From positions 310,001 to 374,000 of the forward strand of contig NZ_FOJT01000002.1 of NCBI RefSeq assembly GCF_900111965.1: a stretch of 64,000 nucleotides of DNA. The letters run 5' to 3'. Under the pieces are notes generated by a model. The model was not told the origin of the DNA, made no database searches, and worked only from the letters and a program-made list of their open reading frames with translations. The number at the start of each line of letters is the position of its first letter. Position 1 is the first letter of the stretch. Both the position numbers and the translations under genes were made by a program. This document shows positions 44,028 to 53,059 of this stretch, piece after piece. This DNA is from Flavobacterium swingsii (GTDB taxonomy: Bacteria > Bacteroidota > Bacteroidia > Flavobacteriales > Flavobacteriaceae).

Positions 44028-45440
44028 TTATCGTTTTTCCAAAAGTACAACATTTTCAACATGATGTGTTTGTGGAAACATATCTACAGGTCTCACACGA
44101 GTTACTTTGTACATTTCGTCCATAAGCGCCAAGTCACGGGCTTGTGTTGCTGAATTACAACTTACATAAACTACTTTTTCAGGAGCAATATTTAAGATTT
44201 GTTTCACTACATCAGCGTGCATTCCATCACGAGGTGGATCGGTAATAATTACGTCAGGGTGACCATGTTGGGCTATAAATGCATCATTGAAAACGTTTTT
44301 CATATCACCAACAAAAAACTCGCAATTGGTAATATTATTGCGTTTTGCATTTTCTTTAGCATCAAGAATAGCTTCAGGAACAGCTTCAACTCCAATTACT
44401 TTTTTGGCTTGTTTTGATACGAATTGTGCAATAGTTCCAGTTCCAGTATATAAATCGTAAACCAGTTCATTTCCTGTTAATCCAGCAAAATCTCTAGTTA
44501 TTTTGTATAATTCGTAAGCTTGTTCAGAATTGGTTTGGTAGAAAGATTTGGCATTAATACTAAATTTTAAACCTTCCATTTCTTCTAAAATATAATCACG
44601 ACCTTTAAAAAGTTTTACATCTTGGTCATAAATCGTGTCATTTGGTTTTCCATTTATCACATATTGTAATGATGTAATTTCTGGAAAAGTTTCAGCCAAA
44701 TGATTCATAATCAATTCGCGTTGTACTTTATTTTCTTCAAAAAACTGAATCAAAACCATGATTTCACCAGTCGAAGCGGTACGAATCATTAATGTTCTAA
44801 GTAAACCTTCGTGATTTCTTGGATTGAAGAACTGTAAATCATTTTCTATTGCAAAACGACGGATTTCGTTACGAATTGCATTTGAAGGATCTTCTTGCAA
44901 ATGACATTTGGTAATATCTAAAATTTTGTCCCACATTTTTGGAATATGAAAACCCAAGGCATTTCGGTCATCAAATTCTTCCTCACTTTTTATTTCGGCT
45001 TCGGTCATCCAACGAGCGTTCGAAAAACCAAATTCCATTTTATTTCTGTAAAAGAACTGCTTTTCAGAGCCTAAAATTGGCTCGAATTCAGGCATTTCTA
45101 CCTTTCCAATTCTTTTTAAATTGTTATAAACTTCATTTTGTTTGTAATGTAATTGTTGCGAATATTTCATATTCTGCCATTTACAACCACCACAAACACC
45201 AAAATGTTCGCAAATAGGTTCCGTTCTGTGTTCAGAATATTCATGAAAATTGATGGCTTTTCCCTCATAATAAGCCTTACGCTTCTTGAAAGTTTGCACA
45301 TCGACCACATCGCCAGGCACGACATTAGATATAAAAATTACTTTACCATCAGGAGCCTTAGCTACCGAAACGCCTTTTGCACCCGCATCAAGGACTTTTA
45401 CCGTATCAAAAACGATTTTGTCTGTTATTTTTTTTCCCAT
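44028..45440 (-). CDS. rlmD: 23S rRNA (uracil-1939-C5)-methyltransferase RlmD
   Basis: 470 residues. A TRAM domain (about 10-65) precedes the [4Fe-4S] cluster site CEHFGVCGGCKW (with a later Cys), the methyltransferase domain with LVYDLYTGTGTIAQFV, and the catalytic DPPRDGMH and VYVSCNSATQARDL (nucleophilic Cys). This is the RlmD/TrmA family, methylating uracil C5 in 23S rRNA. A TATCTTTG promoter box ends 4 bases before the ATG, suggesting a leaderless or nearly leaderless message. It is followed tightly by DUF6452 and DUF6048 genes. Confidence 0.93.
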   Translation of the reverse strand: MGKKITDKIVFDTVKVLDAGAKGVSVAKAPDGKVIFISNVVPGDVVDVQTFKKRKAYYEGKAINFHEYSEHRTEPICEHFGVCGGCKWQNMKYSQQLHYKQNEVYNNLKRIGKVEMPEFEPILGSEKQFFYRNKMEFGFSNARWMTEAEIKSEEEFDDRNALGFHIPKMWDKILDITKCHLQEDPSNAIRNEIRRFAIENDLQFFNPRNHEGLLRTLMIRTASTGEIMVLIQFFEENKVQRELIMNHLAETFPEITSLQYVINGKPNDTIYDQDVKLFKGRDYILEEMEGLKFSINAKSFYQTNSEQAYELYKITRDFAGLTGNELVYDLYTGTGTIAQFVSKQAKKVIGVEAVPEAILDAKENAKRNNITNCEFFVGDMKNVFNDAFIAQHGHPDVIITDPPRDGMHADVVKQILNIAPEKVVYVSCNSATQARDLALMDEMYKVTRVRPVDMFPQTHHVENVVLLEKR

Positions 45441-45444
45441 GTTG

Positions 45445-45452
45445 CAAAGATA
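45445..45452 (-). promoter_or_regulatory. -7 promoter box (TATCTTTG) abutting rlmD
   Basis: On the minus strand TATCTTTG ends four bases (CAAC) before the rlmD ATG at 45440. The expected transcript start would fall at or next to the ATG. Confidence 0.6.
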
Positions 45453-45515
45453 ATAAAATGAAGCGCTTTACGAACTATAAAATTAGAAGTATGAAATTTA
45501 GAAATATATTGTATA

Positions 45516-45551
45516 AAAAAAGCTGCAATCGATACTAATTGCAGCTTTTTT
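45516..45551 (-). terminator. Hairpin terminator after the amidase gene
   Basis: AAAAAAGCTGCAAT pairs perfectly with ATTGCAGCTTTTTT around an 8-base loop, with T-runs on both strands, 29 bases past the amidase stop. Confidence 0.82.
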
Positions 45552-45580
45552 AGTTTGAATGATTTGTGCTTTTAACTTTG

Positions 45581-48364
45581 TTAATGAATTATTTTCACTG
45601 TTTTAAAACTTCCTGATTCAGTTTTTGCTTGAACGAGTAAAATATTTTTATTGGAAACCAAATTTACTTTAAAAGCAGTACTGTTTACATTGTCATTTTC
45701 ATATAATTGTCGACCTAAAACATCAAAAATACGAACCGATTTGATGATTTCTAAAGAAGAATCAACATGAATTGCGCTTCCATTTGAATACACTAAAATG
45801 TTGCTCGAATTTTCAAATTCAGATAGTGATAATGTGCTGTAAGTTGCCTGAATTGCATAATTGTACAATGCTTCATTGCAATCGTCATTGTTAATAATTA
45901 CAGTTGCATTTTTAGTTCCTGTCGTACTGATTCCAAAATCTATACTAAAAGCTAAATTCCCCGAAGCAGCAATAACCGCTGGAAAAGTAACTCCTGAAAT
46001 CGTAAAACTTGAAGCATCAGTTCCTGAAATTCCAATATTTTTAACAGTTAATGGTGTAGAACCAGTATTATTAATTTTAAAAGATTTAGTTGTATCGGCG
46101 CTTACAGTACCAAAATTGGTGTTGTTTGTAGTGCTTGTTGTCACGCTGTTATATAATACGTTGTTGCCATTCCCTGTGATATTGATTTCTTTAGCATCGC
46201 AACAGGTCCAACTGGCTACCCAACCTGCTTTTGTTGTCGAATTATCGGAAGTAAATCTTAGTGTTAAGCTTCCGCCAGATGAATTAATTACTGGAGGAAT
46301 AGTTGTTCCAGAATACGTTCCCAACAAAGTTGAAGCGGTTGTGGGGCCATCATAAATTCTAAGAAAATCATAATTAAGTTCTGTATTAAAACTTTCAAAG
46401 GTCAATTTTACTGATGAAGCTCCTGTTGGTGCAATAGTAAACGTGTAGTTTTCGTTGTTACGGTAACCACCAATTTCTTCTCCAACATCTGTAAAACGAC
46501 CAGTACAAATAGTTGTGGTCATGTTTGCAGCAACAGTAGCTTTAATGAATTCCTTACTAATCCAAGCGGAACGGTCTTGTTCGTTACAAATGGCTCGTAC
46601 CTGCCATAAATAATGTCCATCTGAAGCTAATCCGGTGGCATCATATTGAGAAATTGTTGTGGTAAATGTATCCCAAAAAGTATTTAAAACATGTCTGTAT
46701 CTTATCTCGTAAGAAGTTGCTGTGGCTACATCAGCCCAATCAAACCGAACAGTGTTGTGTGTAATATTATTTTCAGTTAGAGTCGTTGGTTCTTCACAAA
46801 TTGGTGCTGTAGTATTACATGACCAGTTGGCCGCCCAGCCTGAACCTACTGTTGAACAATCAGTTCTAAATTCCAATAATAATTTGCCACTTGTGCCAGT
46901 AATTGTACCAGGTAGAGTAGTGCCATTTAAGGTTGCAATGAGAGGGTCGTTATAACTTTCGCCATCATAAACATATAGATAATCGTATCCTGCTTCTAAA
47001 TTTAAAGCGGTAAAGTTTAGAGACACTGTTCCTGCTCCAATAGGTTTTATGAGATAAAAAGTACGTTCGTCGTTACCATAATTTCCAGCGGAACCACCCG
47101 AATCATAAAACGTTCCGTTGCACGCTGTATAAGTATTTGTTGTAGCATCAGAAGCTGGATTTAGTAAATCATAATATCGATTCCAATCCCAATACGGTCC
47201 TGGATCTACGTGGGTTTGAGCAGGAAAATGTTGGTGTCCTTTTACTTTGAAGCATCCATCGCTAATAGAATTTGTACCACTATCTCCATTTTTATCGTAG
47301 GTTCTTTTTAGGTTAATTCCACGGCGAGTTGCAATATCTTCAGTTAACTTTGCCGAAACAACATACATGATATTGGTGTACCAAGAAGCATCTTCAACAA
47401 AACCTTCATGCTCTATTCCAATGGCATATGGATTAGAATTACTCACGTGCCAAGCTTTATCAATTTCGCAAACAGATTGTGTAATTTGACCATCGGAAGC
47501 ACGAATATTGTAATGTGCCGAAACGTTTGCCGTAGGGTTTTGAAACCATGAAATAGCACCTGCATACGAACCTTGCATGGTGTGAATAGTTACGTGAGTT
47601 ATTGCGGTACCACTACGTGAACTATAATTTCCAGGATCGGCTGGAGCTGCCAAAACAGTATAGGGAAATCCTGCCGAAACATCACCGCAAGGTGGCGCCA
47701 TTATTTTGTTTTGTTGGTAAGTTTGTCCGTCTTCGGTTTCAATTTTATCTTTCGTGATTTTTATCGATTTCGATTGTAAAATATTTAAATTTTGACCAAA
47801 AACTTTTTGAAAATTGATGTTATAATTGGGTAATTTATGAATGGCTTGAAATTGCGATTGGTTGATATTCATTAACACTGAATAAAAAAACGAATCTAAA
47901 AAATAAGAATTTTGCTGTGGTAATTCGCTTAACTGATTTAAAATTGCGCGCTGGTTTTCAATCGATTTATCTTCAGTTTGTTGCAATAAAGTGTTGTACG
48001 CTTTTGCATACGCTAAAATGTTTGTTTGCGGAATTTCTTTTATTTCTTTTTCAGAAAAACCAGATAAAATACTAACCAATTTTAAGTTGCTTCTGAAATA
48101 GTTTTTGCCATCATCCGTTAAGCCCATCACACCATAAACGTTTGGTAAACCGATACAACTTTGATGTTCAAGATTGGGTACAATATGATTTAAATGCGTG
48201 TTGGTATAAGCAATAGATTCTAAAATTCCTTTTGGAATATCAGGATAAAGTGCATAAGCTTCTTCAAAAATAAGGTTGTAATTTTTGTTGGACTTTATTT
48301 CCCAAGATTGAGAATTAGCAGAGAATGTAATTAATAAAAAAAGGTAGAGTATTTTTTTTTCCAT
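45581..48364 (-). CDS. Secreted N-acetylmuramoyl-L-alanine amidase with CUB and FN3 domains and T9SS signal
   Basis: 927 residues. After a signal peptide (to about NSQS) and about 220 residues of helical N-terminal region, an amidase_2-type domain spans about 240-405 (VTIHTMQGS, SAHYNIRASDGQ, GIEHEGF, KGHQHFPAQTHVDPG; His/His/His zinc ligands). Two CUB-type domains follow (DSGGSAGNYG and EIGGYRNNE starts), separated by a fibronectin-type III domain, then a HYDIN/abnormal-spindle-like anchor region, and a C-terminal type IX secretion sorting domain (KSVRIFDVLGRQL...). It cleaves peptidoglycan between MurNAc and L-Ala, probably outside the cell or on its surface. It is large for the family and stands alone. 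Confidence 0.9.
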   Translation of the reverse strand: MEKKILYLFLLITFSANSQSWEIKSNKNYNLIFEEAYALYPDIPKGILESIAYTNTHLNHIVPNLEHQSCIGLPNVYGVMGLTDDGKNYFRSNLKLVSILSGFSEKEIKEIPQTNILAYAKAYNTLLQQTEDKSIENQRAILNQLSELPQQNSYFLDSFFYSVLMNINQSQFQAIHKLPNYNINFQKVFGQNLNILQSKSIKITKDKIETEDGQTYQQNKIMAPPCGDVSAGFPYTVLAAPADPGNYSSRSGTAITHVTIHTMQGSYAGAISWFQNPTANVSAHYNIRASDGQITQSVCEIDKAWHVSNSNPYAIGIEHEGFVEDASWYTNIMYVVSAKLTEDIATRRGINLKRTYDKNGDSGTNSISDGCFKVKGHQHFPAQTHVDPGPYWDWNRYYDLLNPASDATTNTYTACNGTFYDSGGSAGNYGNDERTFYLIKPIGAGTVSLNFTALNLEAGYDYLYVYDGESYNDPLIATLNGTTLPGTITGTSGKLLLEFRTDCSTVGSGWAANWSCNTTAPICEEPTTLTENNITHNTVRFDWADVATATSYEIRYRHVLNTFWDTFTTTISQYDATGLASDGHYLWQVRAICNEQDRSAWISKEFIKATVAANMTTTICTGRFTDVGEEIGGYRNNENYTFTIAPTGASSVKLTFESFNTELNYDFLRIYDGPTTASTLLGTYSGTTIPPVINSSGGSLTLRFTSDNSTTKAGWVASWTCCDAKEINITGNGNNVLYNSVTTSTTNNTNFGTVSADTTKSFKINNTGSTPLTVKNIGISGTDASSFTISGVTFPAVIAASGNLAFSIDFGISTTGTKNATVIINNDDCNEALYNYAIQATYSTLSLSEFENSSNILVYSNGSAIHVDSSLEIIKSVRIFDVLGRQLYENDNVNSTAFKVNLVSNKNILLVQAKTESGSFKTVKIIH

Positions 48365-48384
48365 AAAAGTAATAGTTTGAAAAT

Positions 48385-48392
48385 CAAATATA
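48385..48392 (-). promoter_or_regulatory. -7 promoter box (TATATTTG) of the amidase gene
   Basis: On the minus strand TATATTTG fits the consensus and lies 20 bases before the ATG at 48364. Confidence 0.6.
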
Positions 48393-48401
48393 TACTTTTT
48401 C

Positions 48402-48432
48402 TTGTTATACTGGTTTAGAAAAAATACTTTTG
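48402..48432 (+). promoter_or_regulatory. Promoter of the DUF1697 gene (TTG-N20-TACTTTTG)
   Basis: TTG (48402-48404), 20 bases, TACTTTTG (48425-48432), 18 bases before the ATG at 48451. It is divergent from the amidase promoter. Confidence 0.65.
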
Positions 48433-48450
48433 TTAAAATTTTAATTTAAT

Positions 48451-48996
48451 ATGAAAACCCATCTCGCTCTTCTACGTGGCATCAATGTTTCCGGACACAA
48501 TATGATAAAAATGGATGCATTAAAAATTGCATTAGAAAATATTGGTTTCCAAAATGTGCAAACGTATATTCAATCAGGAAATGTATTTGTAGATTCGGAA
48601 GAAGAAAACGGTCCAAGTGTTGGTTTTACAATCAAACAGGAGATTTTTAAGGTTTTTGGTCATGATGTTCCTATCGTTGTTATTGGTAAAAAAGATTTAG
48701 AAGATTGTTTTAAAAATAATACCTATCTAAAAGAAAAAGAAATAGATACGAAAAAATTGTATGTAGCTTTTATTTCGAAAGAATTGAATGCTTCGGCGCT
48801 AAATGATTTAAAAATCAGCCAGTTTAAACCTGATGAAGCGAGTATTGATTCTAGCAGAATTTACATTAAATATGATATTGGCGCAGGGAAAACCAGATTA
48901 GATCAGAAATATATCGAAAAGAAACTAAGTGTAACGGCAACGATCAGAAACTGGAATACGGTTACCAAGTTGTTGGAAATGTTTGAAGAAAGATAA
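48451..48996 (+). CDS. DUF1697 family protein
   Basis: 181 residues, complete. It begins MKTHLALLRGINVSGHNMIKMDALK, then QTYIQSGNVFVDSEE and ATIRNWNTVTKLLEM at the end, all hallmarks of DUF1697. The family is widespread in bacteria with no confirmed function. It has its own promoter and precedes rocD by 99 bases on the same strand. Confidence 0.92.
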   Translation: MKTHLALLRGINVSGHNMIKMDALKIALENIGFQNVQTYIQSGNVFVDSEEENGPSVGFTIKQEIFKVFGHDVPIVVIGKKDLEDCFKNNTYLKEKEIDTKKLYVAFISKELNASALNDLKISQFKPDEASIDSSRIYIKYDIGAGKTRLDQKYIEKKLSVTATIRNWNTVTKLLEMFEER

Positions 48997-49019
48997 GCAG
49001 TAAATTGAAGAATATTCAT

Positions 49020-49027
49020 TATTTTTG
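49020..49027 (+). promoter_or_regulatory. -7 promoter box (TATTTTTG) upstream of rocD
   Basis: TATTTTTG matches TAnnTTTG and would give a leader of about 60 bases before the rocD ATG at 49096. Confidence 0.5.
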
Positions 49028-49095
49028 TCGAAAATAGGGATGATTTCTCTCCAAAAGAAGGAATTGAGATTACTAAAATCAATACAATTATTACC

Positions 49096-50340
49096 ATGTC
49101 AGTATTAGAAAAAATCAGTTCACAAGAAATTATTGCTTTAGAAGACAAACACGGAGCACACAATTACCATCCGCTTCCAGTTGTTTTGGCTCGTGGAGAA
49201 GGCGTATATGTTTGGGATGTTGAAGGAAAAAAATATTATGATTTCTTGTCGGCTTATTCGGCAGTAAATCAAGGTCATTGTCACCCAAAAATTGTGGGAG
49301 CTATGATAGAACAAGCTCAAACATTAACATTAACTTCTCGTGCTTTTTATAATGACAAATTAGGACCTTACGAAGAATTTATTACCAATTATTTTGGTTT
49401 TGATAAAGTATTACCAATGAATACTGGTGCCGAAGCGGTAGAAACTGCTTTGAAACTATGTAGAAAATGGGCTTACGAGAAAAAAGGAATCGCCGAAAAT
49501 GAAGCACAAATTATTGTTTGCGACGGAAACTTTCACGGAAGAACAACGACAATTATTTCGTTTTCTAACGATGAGAATGCACGTAAAAACTTTGGTCCTT
49601 ACACCGCTGGTTTTATTAGCATCGCTTATGATGATTTGACAGCTTTAGAAAATGTATTAAAAGCATCAAAAAATATTGCAGGATTTTTGGTAGAACCTAT
49701 TCAAGGTGAAGCTGGTGTTTACGTTCCTGCAGAAGGTTATTTGGCAAAAGCCAAAGCACTTTGTGAAGCACATAATGTTTTATTTATTGCTGACGAAGTA
49801 CAAACAGGAATTGCTCGTACGGGTAAATTATTAGCAGTAAATCACGAAAATGTACAACCAGATATTTTAGTTTTAGGAAAAGCAATTTCGGGTGGAGCTT
49901 ATCCGGTTTCGGCAGTTTTAGCAAATAATGCTATTATGAATGTGATTAAGCCAGGTCAACATGGTTCTACTTTTGGTGGAAACCCAATTGCGGCGGCGGT
50001 TGCTATTGCAGCACTTCAAGTTGTTACTGATGAAAAATTAGCTGATAATGCTGAGAGATTAGGAAAGATTTTCCGTTCGGAATTAGCTAAATTTATCGAA
50101 ACTTCAACCATTGCAACTTTAGTTCGTGGAAAAGGTTTGTTAAACGCAGTTGTGATAAATGATACCGAAGAAAGTGATACCGCTTGGAATATTTGTATGG
50201 CTTTGCGTGATAACGGATTGTTAGCCAAACCAACTCACGGAAATATTATTCGTTTTGCACCACCATTAGTAATGAATGAAGAACAATTGTTAGATTGTGT
50301 TTCGATAATTATTAAAACATTGAAACAATTTGAAAAATAA
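49096..50340 (+). CDS. rocD: Ornithine--oxo-acid aminotransferase
   Basis: 414 residues, class III aminotransferase. Visible features are [80 protein letters not shown], and the PLP lysine Lys262 in [17 protein letters not shown]. It moves the delta-amino group of ornithine to 2-oxoglutarate, giving glutamate semialdehyde, linking arginine and proline metabolism. It is followed by a shared terminator. Confidence 0.96.
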   Translation: MSVLEKISSQEIIALEDKHGAHNYHPLPVVLARGEGVYVWDVEGKKYYDFLSAYSAVNQGHCHPKIVGAMIEQAQTLTLTSRAFYNDKLGPYEEFITNYFGFDKVLPMNTGAEAVETALKLCRKWAYEKKGIAENEAQIIVCDGNFHGRTTTIISFSNDENARKNFGPYTAGFISIAYDDLTALENVLKASKNIAGFLVEPIQGEAGVYVPAEGYLAKAKALCEAHNVLFIADEVQTGIARTGKLLAVNHENVQPDILVLGKAISGGAYPVSAVLANNAIMNVIKPGQHGSTFGGNPIAAAVAIAALQVVTDEKLADNAERLGKIFRSELAKFIETSTIATLVRGKGLLNAVVINDTEESDTAWNICMALRDNGLLAKPTHGNIIRFAPPLVMNEEQLLDCVSIIIKTLKQFEK

Positions 50341-50356
50341 GAAAGTATAGTAAAAT

Positions 50357-50393
50357 AAAAAACCGCTTCGAAATTAGTTGAAGCGGTTTTTTT
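50357..50393. terminator. Bidirectional hairpin terminator after rocD
   Basis: AAAAAACCGCTTC pairs with GAAGCGGTTTTTT around a 10-base loop, between rocD (+) and the converging CCC-motif gene (-). Confidence 0.85.
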
Positions 50394-50409
50394 ATGTTTT
50401 TAAATGGAA

Positions 50410-50739
50410 TTATTGGCCCATTAATTCTCTCATTTTTTCTTGCATCAATGCTGGATTTTGCATGTTCTCATATCCAAATGTAGCAATCATCCAAATAACA
50501 AAAAGTAAGTATATTGCGCTTAAAACAATACCAATAATGGCTAATATTTTACCTGTATTTACATTTTTATAATTAGAATATAATTCAGGATTTGCTGCAT
50601 ATAATGCAATGTCTTTTTTAGCTAAGACGAAAGCTATAATTCCTAAAATTAAACCAACTCCATAACAACAACAGGTAATAATTGATAAAATTCCTAAAAT
50701 AAGGACAGCAGTTCCATTTGGTAATTTTTGTTTTTCCAT
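50410..50739 (-). CDS. CCC-motif membrane protein
   Basis: 109 residues with two hydrophobic helices (about 10-38 and 65-90). The first ends in ITCCCYGVGLILGIIAFVLAKKD, the CCC motif for which the family is named; GKILAIIGIVLSAIYLL is the second helix. It is the last gene of the apparent unit miaE - DUF2752 - CCC (gaps 17 and 6 bases). Function unknown; it resembles DUF4190-type small membrane proteins. Confidence 0.85.
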   Translation of the reverse strand: MEKQKLPNGTAVLILGILSIITCCCYGVGLILGIIAFVLAKKDIALYAANPELYSNYKNVNTGKILAIIGIVLSAIYLLFVIWMIATFGYENMQNPALMQEKMRELMGQ

Positions 50740-50745
50740 AGTTTT

Positions 50746-51030
50746 TTAAAAGTTTGTTAGTTTGTAAATGTAAGAAATTACCATAATAAAAGCATTAATA
50801 ATTGCCAATGAAATAATTATTTTGTGGTAATTTCTAGATTTGTCAATAAAGTTTAATCCCAGAATTATAAAAAATAAAATAGTAGTATAAATGGCAGGAA
50901 ACATATAAAAAGCTTCAACAAATTCTCCTTTTAGGATTAAAACGAATGCTCTTTGCGTACCACAACCGAAACAATCTATACCAAAGAGTGTTTTGTTAAC
51001 GCAGGGAATCATGAAGTCTTCGATTTTCAT
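50746..51030 (-). CDS. DUF2752 domain membrane protein
   Basis: 94 residues. The motif CFGCGTQRAF, with KGEFVEAFYMFPAIYTT after it, identifies DUF2752, a family with a Cys-X-X-Cys pair at the start of a membrane helix. Two or three hydrophobic segments follow. In flavobacteria it is often next to a CCC-motif protein, as here. Function unknown. Confidence 0.87.
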   Translation of the reverse strand: MKIEDFMIPCVNKTLFGIDCFGCGTQRAFVLILKGEFVEAFYMFPAIYTTILFFIILGLNFIDKSRNYHKIIISLAIINAFIMVISYIYKLTNF

Positions 51031-51047
51031 TTTTTGACTTTAAATAA

Positions 51048-51629
51048 TTAGCCGTGAATGGTTTCTTTTGTTCCATAATTTGAGATGAGTTCACCTTCAA
51101 ATTCTAACCATTCTGCCCAACGTTTGTCTACATCAACTTTTTCTGAATATTTTCTGGCAAATCCTAAAAATGTAGTATAATGTCCTGCTTCGCTAATCAT
51201 GAGTTCTCTATAAAAATCCGCTAGTTTTTTGTCTTTAATATTTTGAGAAAGCACCTTAAAACGCTCGCAACTTCTAGCTTCAATCATTGCCGAAAATAGT
51301 AATCTATCTACAAAAGCATCATTACGACTACCGTCTTTTTTTAGAAATTTGAACAATTCGTTTACGTAATGGTCTTTGCGTTCTCGCCCTAAAGTTAGTC
51401 CACGTTCTTTAATAATTTCATGAACCATCTGAAAATGATCTATTTCTTCTTTGGCGATTTTAAGCAATTCGGTTACTAATTCTTCATGTTCGGAATTGTA
51501 AGTAATTATGGTAATTACATTTGTGGCTGCTTTTTGTTCGCACCAAGCGTGATCAGTAAGAATTTCTTCTATGTTCGATTCTACGATGTTTACCCAGCGT
51601 GGGTCGGTTTTTAATTTTAATCCTAACAT
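51048..51629 (-). CDS. miaE: tRNA-(ms2io6A) hydroxylase
   Basis: 193 residues of the ferritin-like di-iron MiaE family. LTDHAWCEQKAATNVITII carries the first carboxylate/His ligands, IAKEEIDHFQMVHEI the second set, and IEARSCERFK and ISEAGHYTTFLGFA the third and fourth. MiaE hydroxylates the isopentenyl group of modified A37 in tRNAs that read UNN codons. It heads a probable unit with the DUF2752 and CCC-motif genes. Confidence 0.93.
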   Translation of the reverse strand: MLGLKLKTDPRWVNIVESNIEEILTDHAWCEQKAATNVITIITYNSEHEELVTELLKIAKEEIDHFQMVHEIIKERGLTLGRERKDHYVNELFKFLKKDGSRNDAFVDRLLFSAMIEARSCERFKVLSQNIKDKKLADFYRELMISEAGHYTTFLGFARKYSEKVDVDKRWAEWLEFEGELISNYGTKETIHG

Positions 51630-51725
51630 AACTTAAAAATAAGACTGTAAAATTACATTTTTTAGTTTTGATTTTAACCTCGAATAAAATAATTAATAAT
51701 CGTATTTTGCATAAAATTTTTTAGA

Positions 51726-52955
51726 TTGAAAAATAAGACACTTTTAATAATAGGTTTGGTTTGGCCAGAACCAAAATCTTCGGCAGCAGGAACACGAATG
51801 TTGCAACTGATTGAGTTGTTTCAAAAACAAGGGTTTTCTGTTGTTTTTGCATCGGCAGCACAGGAAAGTGATTTTTCTTATGACTTAAAATCTATTGGAG
51901 TTACAACACAAAAGATTGTTCTAAATTCTAACACTTTCGATGATTTTATAAAAGAATTAAATCCTGAAATGGTATTGTTTGACCGATTTGTTATCGAAGA
52001 ACAGTTTGGCTGGCGCGTTTACGAAAACTGCCCAAATGCATTACGAATTTTAGATACCGAAGATTTACATTGCTTAAGATTAACGCGTCAAAATGCGGTT
52101 AAGAAAAACATAGAATTTCAACTTTCGGATTTGTTAACATCTGAAATAGCTAAACGAGAAATCGCTAGTATTTTGCGATGCGATTTGTCATTAATCATAT
52201 CAGAATTTGAGATGAAAATTTTAATAGAAACATTCAAAATAAATCCTGATTTATTACATTATTTACCTTTGTTTTATGGTTTTACAGCAGAAAATTTGAT
52301 ATTGAGTTTTCATCAAAAGAAAGATTTTGTATTTATAGGGAACTTTCTTCACGAACCCAATTGGGACGCAGTAAAACAACTTAAAGAGAAGATTTGGCCA
52401 GAAATAAGGAAAGAATTACCTGATGCAATAATGCATATTTATGGCGCTTATCCGTCGCAAAAAGTATTGCAATTACACAATCCAAAAGAAAATTTCATGA
52501 TTCATGGCCGTGCTGAAAATGCAAGAGATGTAATTAGAAACGCAAAAATTTTGCTTGCCCCAATACGTTTTGGAGCTGGTCTAAAAGGAAAACTACTCGA
52601 AGCCATGCAATTAGGAACTCCAAGTATTACTACGAATATTGGTGCAGAAGGAATAAATGCAAATTATAATTGGAACGGATTTATAGCTGATGATTTTAAC
52701 GAATTTGCATCTAAAGTAGTGTTGTTATATCAAGAGGAAAGTATTTGGAATCAATCTCAAAAAAACGGATTTAAAATTTTGGAAAATAGATTTAAAGTCG
52801 ATTTATTTGAAAATATGTTTGCAGATAAAATTAATTTTCTACAATCGAATTTAGAAAGCCATAGAAAGCAAAATTTTATGGGGAATTTGTTACTACATCA
52901 CACAGCATTAAGCACAAAATATATGTCACGCTGGATTGAAGAAAAAAATAAGTAA
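51726..52955 (+). CDS. Glycosyltransferase, GT4-like, with TTG start
   Basis: 409 residues. The N-terminus TLLIIGLVWPEPKSSAAGTRML begins a Rossmann half with the conserved AAGTRM-type loop; the C-terminal half shows DFVFIGNFLHEPNWDAV, IHGRAENARDVI, and GAGLKGKLLEAMQLGTPSITTNIGAEGI with the GT-B donor-binding Glu/Gly loop. The only start in reach is TTG at 51726: the next Met is residue 25, inside the conserved region. It transfers a sugar from a nucleotide donor; substrate unknown. It lies 104 bases upstream of a large kinase gene and is divergent from miaE. Confidence 0.87.
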   Translation: MKNKTLLIIGLVWPEPKSSAAGTRMLQLIELFQKQGFSVVFASAAQESDFSYDLKSIGVTTQKIVLNSNTFDDFIKELNPEMVLFDRFVIEEQFGWRVYENCPNALRILDTEDLHCLRLTRQNAVKKNIEFQLSDLLTSEIAKREIASILRCDLSLIISEFEMKILIETFKINPDLLHYLPLFYGFTAENLILSFHQKKDFVFIGNFLHEPNWDAVKQLKEKIWPEIRKELPDAIMHIYGAYPSQKVLQLHNPKENFMIHGRAENARDVIRNAKILLAPIRFGAGLKGKLLEAMQLGTPSITTNIGAEGINANYNWNGFIADDFNEFASKVVLLYQEESIWNQSQKNGFKILENRFKVDLFENMFADKINFLQSNLESHRKQNFMGNLLLHHTALSTKYMSRWIEEKNK

Positions 52956-53059
52956 GAGTTTTTTTATTGTATAGTGTATTTGTTTCCTAAAATGTGTTAA
53001 CTTTATGTGCATACATCTTATAAAAAATTAAGATAAATAGGTTTAAATAAGCGGTTTTG

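Noticed and set aside
45861..46355. Plus-strand open frame of 164 codons inside the amidase gene
   Set aside because: Antisense to CUB/FN3-type repeats whose codon bias leaves the opposite strand open; no start signals or homology.
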